A stretch of 14,416 nt of DNA, from assembly GCA_964519835.1 (NCBI GenBank), contig CAZFLD010000092.1, positions 1 through 14,416 of the forward strand. The letters are read 5' to 3'. Below, one piece after another: positions 7,772 through 14,010 of this stretch. The notes under the pieces are model-generated. The model was not told the DNA's origin, did not search any database, and saw nothing but the letters and a program-made list of their open reading frames with translations. The DNA comes from CAZFLD01 sp964519835. Lineage in GTDB: Bacteria; Spirochaetota; Spirochaetia; DSM-27196; CAZFLD01. Both the position numbers and the translations under genes were made by a program. Within the stretch, counting starts at the first letter, position 1, and every line of letters begins with the position of its first letter.

Positions 7772-8839
7772 ATGTTCCGCCCAGGGGCGGACGGCGGCAG
7801 CCTCATACGGCGCTATCGGAAGCACGCACGCGGTAAGTGGATTTTTGTCGCAACGAGCGCGGCGCTGCTTCTTGCCCTCGTACTTGTCGCCGCACGCACC
7901 GGCGCAATCGCCATTCCTTTTCGCGACGTTGTCACGGCTCTCACCAGCGGTGACCGGTCCGGCTCGGCGCGCATTGTCTGGGATGTACGGATGCCGCGCA
8001 TCGTGGCGGCCGTTGTCTCCGGCGCGGGCCTGGCCGCCGCCGGCATCGTGATGCAGTCGGTCCTACGCAATCATCTGGCAAGCCCCTACACGCTCGGACT
8101 CTCGAGCGCGGCGGCATGTGGAGCGGCGTTCGCGATCGTCTTTCTGGCCGCCGGCACCAGCGCGACATCATCGATCGTGGTCACCAATCCGCGCATCGTT
8201 ACACTCTGCGCGTTTGGGTTCAGCATGGCGGCGGCAGCCGTCGTTCTTGTCCTCGCGAGGTTCACCCGTGTTTCGGCGGAGAGCACGGTCTTGGCCGGAA
8301 TAGCCGTTGGCGCGATGTTCTCCGCCGGCCTGACGCTTATCCAATACCTCGCCGATAGCGTGCAACTCGCCAATATCATCTCGTGGACCTTTGGCGACCT
8401 TGGCAGGGCCGACTGGCGGGTAAACGGCGCGGTCACCGCCGCGGTCGTTCCCGCCTGGATACTGCTGTATGCGCTGCGTTGGCGGGTCAGCGCGATGGAC
8501 AGCGGGGACGAGGTCGCCGCGGGTCTTGGCGTCAACGCGGAGCGGCTTCGGATGGTCTCGATGATCGCCGGCTCTTTTGTCACGGCGGTGGTCGTCGCCA
8601 ACTTTGGCATTATCGCCTTTGTTGGGCTGCTCGCGCCCCACATCGCGCGGCGCGTCATTGGTGGCGACCTGCGCCTGCTACTCGTGGCTGCACCGCTTGT
8701 CGGCGCGCTCGTGCTGCTGGCCGCCGATACCGTCGCGCGGGTGGTCCTCGCCCCGATGGTGCTACCCGTCGGCGTGCTCACCTCCATGCTTGGAGGACCC
8801 CTGTTTGTCTTCTTGCTCGTCCGGAGACAGCGCCGATGA
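7772..8839 (+). CDS. FecCD-family metal-chelate ABC transporter permease (BtuC-like)
   Basis: This 355-residue integral membrane protein is the channel of the importer and works as a homodimer in this family. Hydrophobic helices occur throughout (ten are expected). Family landmarks are visible: MPRIVAAVVSGAGLAAAG followed by MQSVLRNHLASPYTLG in the N-terminal third, then FGIIAFVGLLAPHIARR, and a C-terminal LPVGVLTSMLGGPLFVFLL. The ATG at 7772 lies 2 bp after the binding-protein stop, and the stop overlaps the ATPase start in an ATGA junction, so all three genes form one operon with translational coupling. The upstream ribosome-binding site is weak, which fits coupling. Confidence 0.93.
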   Translation: MFRPGADGGSLIRRYRKHARGKWIFVATSAALLLALVLVAARTGAIAIPFRDVVTALTSGDRSGSARIVWDVRMPRIVAAVVSGAGLAAAGIVMQSVLRNHLASPYTLGLSSAAACGAAFAIVFLAAGTSATSSIVVTNPRIVTLCAFGFSMAAAAVVLVLARFTRVSAESTVLAGIAVGAMFSAGLTLIQYLADSVQLANIISWTFGDLGRADWRVNGAVTAAVVPAWILLYALRWRVSAMDSGDEVAAGLGVNAERLRMVSMIAGSFVTAVVVANFGIIAFVGLLAPHIARRVIGGDLRLLLVAAPLVGALVLLAADTVARVVLAPMVLPVGVLTSMLGGPLFVFLLVRRQRR

Positions 8840-9588
8840 TCCTGAGCGTCGACGGTGTGGAGTTCGGCTACTCGAGCGCTCCGGTTCTTAAGGATGTCAG
8901 CTTGTCGGTTGACGAGGGCGAACTGCTTGCGATCCTGGGTCCCAATGGTGTCGGCAAGACGACACTTCTCAAGTGTCTCAATCGTATTCTAGAGCCGCGC
9001 GCCGGCAGCGTATTCATCGGCGAGGTCGAGCTGCGCACGATCGGTCGCCGGGAGATCGCCCGCCGCGTCGGCTTTGTCGCGCAGCGGAGTGAGGCGCCCC
9101 ACGTGACAGTCTACGATCTGGTCATGCTCGGGCGCGTTCCCCGAATTGGTTGGTGGGCCGGCGCCGAAGACCACCGGGTGACCGCGGAGGCGATTGAACT
9201 GCTTGGTTTGGAGCCCCTGGCGCTGCGCTACGCCGACGAGCTCAGCGGAGGCGAGCTGCAGCTGGTGCAGATCGCCCGAGCGATCGCGCAGCAGCCGCGC
9301 GTGCTCGTGCTCGACGAGCCGACCAGCAGCCTCGACCTGCGCAATCAGCACCACCTGATGGCAACGATCACGCGCGTGGCCGAATCGACCTCGGTGGCGG
9401 TGGTCATGACCGTGCACGACATCAACCTCGCGATTCGCCACGCGACCAAGCTGGTGATGATGCGAGACGGCGCCGTCTTCGCCGCCGGAGACTCGACCGT
9501 CATCACCGAGGAGACGGTGCAAGCGGTCTACGGGATCGACGTCACTGTAGGTGATGTTGGAGGCGTGCCCTGCGTAGTCCCGCGATAG
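8836..9588 (+). CDS. Metal-chelate ABC transporter ATPase (FecE/BtuD-like)
   Basis: This 250-residue cytoplasmic ATPase powers the importer. All ATPase motifs are present: Walker A GPNGVGKTT at residues 35-43, Q-loop Q83, signature LSGGE at 136-140, Walker B ending in D160-E161, D-loop SLD at 165-167, and switch histidine H194. The start ATG at 8836 overlaps the permease stop by four bases (ATGA). The open frame extends well upstream inside the permease gene, but that part is a shadow. It ends 75 bp before the convergent NikR-like gene. Family assignment is secure. The metal ligand is not readable. Confidence 0.95.
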   Translation: MILSVDGVEFGYSSAPVLKDVSLSVDEGELLAILGPNGVGKTTLLKCLNRILEPRAGSVFIGEVELRTIGRREIARRVGFVAQRSEAPHVTVYDLVMLGRVPRIGWWAGAEDHRVTAEAIELLGLEPLALRYADELSGGELQLVQIARAIAQQPRVLVLDEPTSSLDLRNQHHLMATITRVAESTSVAVVMTVHDINLAIRHATKLVMMRDGAVFAAGDSTVITEETVQAVYGIDVTVGDVGGVPCVVPR

Positions 9589-9592
9589 GGCG

Positions 9593-9648
9593 GCGCTCGC
9601 GTACAGCGCTTCTCCCGCTGCACGATCACATTGGGGAGTTGTTGATCG
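9593..9648. terminator. Weak hairpins in the convergent gap after the ATPase gene
   Basis: The 75-bp gap between two converging genes holds GCGCT/AGCGC (9593-9597 and 9605-9609, 7-nt loop), which competes with CAGCG/CGCTG (9604-9608 and 9616-9620). A 6-bp inverted repeat, CGATCA-N14-TGATCG, follows at 9623-9648. None has a U-run. A bidirectional terminator would be expected here, but these structures are weak. Confidence 0.25.
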
Positions 9649-9663
9649 CGCATGGATAAACCA

Positions 9664-10086
9664 CTACTCGCCGGAGAGCTCCTCGACGATCTCGTCGGTG
9701 GGCGCGACGGTAAGACGGCCAACGACGTTTCGCGCGTTACTAAGCTTGCTCGACCACATGCGCACCTCCTTGGCATTACCGGTGAGTACGAGCACTTTGA
9801 CGCAGATCTGGTCGTTCACGTGCGTTTGAGTGTTGGCGTTGATGCGCAGCGTGGGATAGTCGGCCAGGCGAACGGTAGGCAGGCGCTTTCCGAATCGGTA
9901 GGTCAGCATCAGAGTGCCAACGACGTGGCGGTCGCCTGCAATGGCCACGGTCTCCATCGCGTGCTGACGCACCAGGCTTCTGATCGTCTCGGACCGGTTT
10001 TCGTGTCCCATCCCGGCGGACATCTGGTCAAGCAACGCCACCTGCGAACTGTCCATCGAAACCCCAAACCTGACCGTCTCTCCCAT
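9664..10086 (-). CDS. nikR-like: NikR-family metal-responsive ribbon-helix-helix regulator with altered ligand set
   Basis: This 140-residue protein has an N-terminal ribbon-helix-helix DNA-binding domain (residues 5-45, with VRFGVSMD as the DNA-contacting strand and ENRSETIRSLVRQ in the helices). A NikR-type ACT metal-binding domain follows (about 55-135). The start at 10086 is supported by AGGAG five bases upstream. An in-frame ATG at 10164 would overlap the divergent gene. In E. coli NikR nickel is bound by H76, H87, H89 and C95. Here H89 and C95 are kept, position 87 is Q, and the H76 region is shortened and reads D76-Y77. It lies tail-to-tail with the metal-chelate importer and is the likely repressor of the inverted repeat in front of that operon. 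Because of the changed ligands its effector could be nickel, cobalt or another metal, or the sensor site could be lost. Confidence 0.85.
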   Translation of the reverse strand: MGETVRFGVSMDSSQVALLDQMSAGMGHENRSETIRSLVRQHAMETVAIAGDRHVVGTLMLTYRFGKRLPTVRLADYPTLRINANTQTHVNDQICVKVLVLTGNAKEVRMWSSKLSNARNVVGRLTVAPTDEIVEELSGE

Positions 10087-10099
10087 ACCAACTCCTGCC

Positions 10100-10126
10100 G
10101 CGATCGTATCATACTTGGGAGCGATC
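10100..10126. promoter_or_regulatory. Repeats in the divergent nikR-like/pfkB gap
   Basis: The 71-bp gap between the two divergent genes contains GCGATC at 10100-10105 and again at 10121-10126, 21 bp apart, with the palindrome GTATCATAC (10106-10114) between them. The TCATAC part equals one half-site of the E. coli NikR operator, but no partner lies at the expected distance. It could be an autoregulatory site. The motifs are short enough to be chance. Confidence 0.25.
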
Positions 10127-10157
10127 ATCCGCACAGCTTTAATGCGAAGGAGCATCC

Positions 10158-11159
10158 GTGACACACCAATCCGTTGTCCTGGTGGGCAATCTGCTTTTTG
10201 ATATTTTCATCGACACTACGATTCAGCCCATCCCGGCGGGCATTGACGGGCCGGTGCACCGACCACCTGAGGAGCTCAATCGGTTGCTGCATAGGGTCGA
10301 TATAGGAACCGCGCTGCGGCCGGCCGCCGGTGTGACAACACGCGCGGGAGGCGCCGCGGGAAACGTCGCGCGCGTGCTCGCAGAACGGGGACACCCTAGC
10401 TCGCTCTACGGGGCGGTCGGTCGCGACGACTTCCGGGAGCGCTATACCACGCAGCTCGGCCGGCCTCCGTTGGCCGGCCTGATCGATGCGCACCTTTGGG
10501 ACACAAAGAGTACCGGCTACAGCATCACCTGGTACGACCCATCGGGCCAAGAAACAAGCCGGGCCTTGGTGTGCCCGCCCCCGACGCTCCCTCAAGAGAT
10601 ATGGCCGGCGCTGCGCTCAAGCAATACGACGATCGTCTACCTCGACGGCTACGCGCTTCCGGGCTTTCTCACCGGTGGCAATGCACACTCTCTCGACCTC
10701 GTCACCTCGGGGGCGTCGCTTGTACTCGACCTCGCGCACCCGTACGTCACCGGCCGCTGCGCCGCCGAGCTCGGCGCGCTTCTCGCCGGGCCGGCTGTGG
10801 CCGGCCGCGGACCGACGGTCTTTGCCTCGACAGAGGAGCTTGCGCCTCTCGGCGGCCTCAATGCTCTGGCCGCGTCAATTGACAAAGGGTCGATGTTGTT
10901 GGTGATAAAAGAGCCGCCTGTGGGTGCCTCAGTATATCGACTCCATCGCCACCGCGCCGAGGTGCTAACTCAGTTTCGCGGCGCAGTCGTTCGCGCCGTG
11001 GATACCACCGGTCTTGGCGACGCCTTTGTCGGCGGCTGGATCGCCGCGGTCCTTGACGGCCAGCAATCGGCCGACGAGCTTGTGCGGCGCGCGCACGCGG
11101 CAGCGCAAGCCTGCGCACTATGCGTCGGCGGGGCGACCGGCGGCGTCGGCTGCGCGTGA
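10158..11159 (+). CDS. PfkB/ribokinase-family carbohydrate kinase
   Basis: This 333-residue cytoplasmic kinase should phosphorylate a sugar or nucleoside-like hydroxyl with ATP. The N-terminal family start is VVLVGNLLFDIFID. The substrate-site glycine pair is at residues 64-65 in AGGAAGNVA. The C-terminal signature at 282-290 is DTTGLGDAF, with D288 as the expected catalytic base. Two departures are visible: the usual GAGD is GLGD, and the N-x-x-E motif appears to read S-T-E-E in FASTEEL. It begins with GTG at 10158, supported by AAGGAG at 10147-10152. It is divergent from the NikR-like gene and may share its promoter region, but nothing else links it to metal uptake. The substrate is unknown, and the long insertion after residue 28 does not match classical ribokinase. 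Confidence 0.88.
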   Translation: MTHQSVVLVGNLLFDIFIDTTIQPIPAGIDGPVHRPPEELNRLLHRVDIGTALRPAAGVTTRAGGAAGNVARVLAERGHPSSLYGAVGRDDFRERYTTQLGRPPLAGLIDAHLWDTKSTGYSITWYDPSGQETSRALVCPPPTLPQEIWPALRSSNTTIVYLDGYALPGFLTGGNAHSLDLVTSGASLVLDLAHPYVTGRCAAELGALLAGPAVAGRGPTVFASTEELAPLGGLNALAASIDKGSMLLVIKEPPVGASVYRLHRHRAEVLTQFRGAVVRAVDTTGLGDAFVGGWIAAVLDGQQSADELVRRAHAAAQACALCVGGATGGVGCA

Positions 11160-11436
11160 TCGCCCGGTAGAGAAACCGCGACAAGGCGTAGCTGTCGGCC
11201 GGCGATGCTATCGGCACCATAACGGCGAACGCCGCCGACCCGAGAGCTACGACTCCGACGCCGAGACCGGCCCCCAAGCCGGCCTCAAGACCGATTCCGC
11301 CCATGAGCCCCCCGAACAACCCGCCCGCGAGCATGCCGTTGCGACTATCAATCTCGATGTGGGTCCCGTCTTCTCTGGGTGCGACCGCAACGCCAAGCGT
11401 CCAGGCCCGTTCCTCGCAGCTTTTCTCGCTACTCTG
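10858..11436 (-). pseudogene. C-terminal remainder of the interrupted membrane-associated protein gene
   Basis: In the same frame as the gene upstream, translation would resume after the TGA at 11437-11439. It reads on through a beta-type stretch (WTLGVAVAPREDGTHIEID) into a glycine-rich membrane segment that starts LAGGLFGGLMGGIG and ends YALSRFLYRAITR. I recall this order from small bacterial proteins with an N-terminal helical domain and a C-terminal membrane pair. Beyond about 11160 the frame becomes arginine-rich and runs antisense inside the sugar-kinase gene to 10858, which looks non-native. The true 3' end was probably lost or replaced. Only about 11160-11436 is likely to derive from the original gene. 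Confidence 0.6.
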
Positions 11437-11802
11437 TCAACTCACGCGGCGCCCTGCCGTTGAGACCGTGCCCGGCAGGGTTACGATTCGGCTTAGATCC
11501 GCGGCGAGTTCCTCGGCTTGCTGCCGGCTGATTCGAAACGGCAGGATCAGGTGTTGTGTGTGGACCAATTCACCACCCAATAGCGCCGCCGCGACTCCGC
11601 TGGAGCCGGGCGTTTCGACCTCAAGGGCGGCATTCCGGATTTCGTTTTCTCCCAAACCAAGCTCCCGCCCGACCGCGATTAGGTCTTCCAGGGAGTGTCC
11701 CTCCGTCGGTCCCGGGGTGTCATTTTCCGGGCTTTGCTGGAGCTCGATCGCCCGGTTGATGATTCGGTTCAGTTCCTTATTTGAGTAGGTCCGTTTCTGC
11801 AT
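11437..11802 (-). CDS. Small hypothetical protein, probably truncated by an in-frame TGA
   Basis: As it stands this encodes 121 residues. The N-terminal part (MQKRTYSNKELNRIINRAIELQ, then SLEDLIAVGRELGLGENEIRNAALEVE) is a helical domain found at the start of various small bacterial membrane proteins of unknown function. A strand-rich part follows up to TVSTAGRRVS, where TGA stops translation. I chose the ATG at 11802, with GGAGG five bases upstream. A GTG four codons earlier is less likely. The same frame continues for more than 90 plausible codons after the stop, so the native protein was probably a membrane protein of about 210-220 residues. The gene is best read as a fresh pseudogene or a readthrough candidate. 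Confidence 0.65.
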   Translation of the reverse strand: MQKRTYSNKELNRIINRAIELQQSPENDTPGPTEGHSLEDLIAVGRELGLGENEIRNAALEVETPGSSGVAAALLGGELVHTQHLILPFRISRQQAEELAADLSRIVTLPGTVSTAGRRVS

Positions 11803-12171
11803 CGTGGCCTCCACGAGCTCGGCCGGCTTCCGAGCCGATGGGAGCCGGATCGCAATAAAGAATCCCCCGCGAATCCTCTCGCAGAGCCGGGCACGCTGTT
11901 CGCGCGAGTAGTCGGAAACGATCCGGTTTCGAACGAAAAAAACGGATCACCGTCTCAACCGCCCGCAGGAACCCGTCGCGTGCTCAGCGTTACGATCCTA
12001 TTGTAGCCCCTTTCGCGCGGCACCTCTATATCCTTTGTTGCCGGCGTGATGATGCACTCGTGCCTCCTTCGAGCAGAGTATTTGGGCGCATCCCCAACGG
12101 GCGTCGTCGTGGCCATCGTGATCGGACTCGGAAGGCAGTTCACGGTCCTCACCGCGTGGGAGCACCGACGT
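11803..12171. other. Intergenic stretch without a recognisable gene
   Basis: About 370 bp lie between the kinase stop and the start of the small protein. On the minus strand, bases 11935-11803 read as open protein-like sequence (FFVRNRIVSDYSREQRARL) with no start codon. A run of seven T (11936-11942 on the plus strand as A) shifts its frame, and with one base less it would extend to a TGA at 11984-11986. This may be a gene remnant. No RNA gene, repeat or clear promoter was found. The ATTGTA at 12000-12005 reads TACAAT on the minus strand, a possible -10 without a matching -35. Confidence 0.35.
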
Positions 12172-14010
12172 CTATTCCTCTTCTATGGGAAACCGGATGG
12201 TAAATACCGGGTGTGGTCGCTTCTGCAGTGCCATCGTCCCGTCGATCTGTGCTACAAGCGCATGAATCAAGCGTAAACCAAGGGTCTTGTTACTTTCAGC
12301 ATCTACGTCCTCCGGAAAAGGCCTACCGGTATTGGAGAGGCTGATCTCATACCGGCTATGCTCGTTGTCTTTTCGCATCTCGATCAAAAAGACAGCCTCT
12401 TCCTTATCGGAGAAACCATGCTTTATTGCGTTAGTGGCAATCTCGTTAACGATAAGCCCAAGGGACATGGCTGACTTGGTGGGAATGGAAATCTCATCGA
12501 TGTGTGCTTCTATCTGGTGCTGTATGTCGGAGAGGTCATGTACGTTTTCCGAGTCCTTTAAGCTGATGAGCGAAGAGACCATGCTGAGACTGTTTTTTAC
12601 CCGGTGGTTCACCTCTCGCATAAGGAACTCTTTTTCTGTCAGTGCTTCCCGAAGCTTATCTTCGGCCCGTTTACGTTCGGTAATATCTTGGGTGACTCCA
12701 AACCAGCGAAGATCGCCATTATCAAATACGACAGGTGTCGATTCTATGCGCAACCACCGCTGCTCCGCCTTGCCGACGAGGAAGTGTCCCTCCCATACAA
12801 ACGGCGTGCGGTCGCGAGCCGCTTTTAGGTTACGTTCAAGAAATGCTGCCGCCTCATCGGGATGCACTTGACCATCCACCGTCGCGGCATCGGCAATGAC
12901 ATCTTCGCGGCGAAGCTTGTGGATGGCGCACCACCGGTCGCTGACGTACTCGAATTCCTTGCGGCCGTCCGCTCGGAACCAGACGATATAGACGCCGACT
13001 GGAACCTTTGATATCAGTTCATCAAAGCGTAACACGCTCTCCCGCAGCGCCTCCTCGGCCCGTTTACGTTCGGTTATGTCCTGGGCTGTCCCAACCATAC
13101 GAAGAGGAAGACCTGTATCTCGACTATATTCGATCTCTCCCCGAGCATGGATGTATCTGGTCTTTTTGTTATCCGCTCGAACAATTCTATGCTGGATGTC
13201 GTAAGGGCTTCCCTCTTCTCGTGCTTCAAAAAACGCCTTTTTAATGGCCGGTGCATCTTCGGGGTGCGCTATTTCAAGCAGTTTAGACGTCGTTAAATCA
13301 TCATCCGATACACCATGAATTCGTTTCCACTGATGTGAAAAAAACCAAGTGTCATTTGCCATATTCCATTCCCATGAACCGACATTGGCAATTCGTTCGG
13401 ACTCTTCCAGTAATGCAGTTTTTTTTGCTAGTTCTTGCTCCTGCCGCTTGAGGTGTGTGATTTCTTGGCCGAACTCGACAAGGTTCGAAACACTCCCTTC
13501 CTCATCAAAAACCGGATAGCTCCGAATGAACCACCATCTGCCGTCCGGGGTATGTTGTTCCGCTTCCTGAGGCTCTCCGGTCTCAAGGCTCCTTAGGACC
13601 GGGCACCCGTCACACGGCTTGGTCTTTCCCTGCCACACCTCATAACAGTGCCTCCCCTTCAAATCTCGGACCGAACTACCGACCGACTCTGCGGAAGTCC
13701 GATTCGCCCAAATAATACTGAGACTTGTATCGTAATAGGCCACCATTTCCGCTGTCGCATTAAGAATTACATCCTTCTGTATGTCACTCGCCGCAAGAGA
13801 CTCGTTGTTTTTCTTTTGGTCGGTTAGGTCTCGGGCGACCGCGACAACCTGAAACACCTCACCGTGCATATTCCGCACCGGTGGAGCTTTTAGATCAAAC
13901 CACCGTACGAAACTCTCTTTTGGAAAAGGCACGGTCGCCTTGTTTTTGCTTAGTAATATCCTGGTGCACACCAATATTCCGGACCGGTCTACCCGTTTTA
14001 TCAAAAACAA
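12172..14010 (-). CDS. Multi-PAS HisKA_2-type sensor histidine kinase, 3' part of a disrupted gene
   Basis: The 612-codon frame is authentic only from about codon 23 (near 13944). Before that it is an out-of-frame shadow of the upstream PAS domain. In order it encodes half a PAS/PAC (about 25-70), a cysteine-bearing PAS (about 75-190), a PAS_3-type PAS (about 195-320), another PAS (about 325-450), a HisKA_2 phosphoacceptor segment (NHRVKNSL, H469) and an ATPase domain. The ATPase has its N-box at 517-533 with N527, a G1-like SNTGRPFPEDVD in which N replaces the usual aspartate, and LGLRLI as G2. H469 and N527 are only 58 residues apart, against roughly 110 in relatives I recall, so about 50 residues of the second DHp helix and linker are missing. 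No transmembrane segment is visible. No response regulator is adjacent. Lower GC than its neighbours hints at separate origin. Function is doubtful. Confidence 0.75.
   Translation of the reverse strand: MFLIKRVDRSGILVCTRILLSKNKATVPFPKESFVRWFDLKAPPVRNMHGEVFQVVAVARDLTDQKKNNESLAASDIQKDVILNATAEMVAYYDTSLSIIWANRTSAESVGSSVRDLKGRHCYEVWQGKTKPCDGCPVLRSLETGEPQEAEQHTPDGRWWFIRSYPVFDEEGSVSNLVEFGQEITHLKRQEQELAKKTALLEESERIANVGSWEWNMANDTWFFSHQWKRIHGVSDDDLTTSKLLEIAHPEDAPAIKKAFFEAREEGSPYDIQHRIVRADNKKTRYIHARGEIEYSRDTGLPLRMVGTAQDITERKRAEEALRESVLRFDELISKVPVGVYIVWFRADGRKEFEYVSDRWCAIHKLRREDVIADAATVDGQVHPDEAAAFLERNLKAARDRTPFVWEGHFLVGKAEQRWLRIESTPVVFDNGDLRWFGVTQDITERKRAEDKLREALTEKEFLMREVNHRVKNSLSMVSSLISLKDSENVHDLSDIQHQIEAHIDEISIPTKSAMSLGLIVNEIATNAIKHGFSDKEEAVFLIEMRKDNEHSRYEISLSNTGRPFPEDVDAESNKTLGLRLIHALVAQIDGTMALQKRPHPVFTIRFPIEEE
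12662..13074 (-). repeat. Exact 20-bp repeats at PAS module boundaries
   Basis: The 20-mer TCGGCCCGTTTACGTTCGGT occurs at 12662-12681 and again at 13055-13074, exactly 393 bp (131 codons) apart. Both encode the ITERKRAE linker that joins one PAS domain to the next, and similarity continues beyond the 20 bases. The spacing equals one PAS module, so recombination between the copies would delete or add a module in frame. Confidence 0.8.

Noticed and set aside
10087..10164. Longer NikR-like protein starting at 10164
   Set aside because: It would overlap the divergent kinase start and add 26 residues absent from NikR. The ATG at 10086 has AGGAG upstream.
10158..10164. GTGACAC as a second NikR half-site near the kinase start
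   Set aside because: No partner half-site occurs at the right spacing on either side, and it overlaps the start codon.
11437..11439. Selenocysteine codon at the in-frame TGA
   Set aside because: The position fits a lost tryptophan better, no cysteine would be expected there, and no convincing SECIS-like hairpin follows directly.
12046..12276. Small plus-strand open frame overlapping the kinase 3' end
   Set aside because: No ribosome-binding site, it overlaps the kinase C-terminus antisense, and the sequence has no recognisable features.
13028..13038. GTAACAC motif in the kinase gene
   Set aside because: It lies inside coding sequence and forms only a short local palindrome with no spaced partner. 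Chance occurrence is likely.
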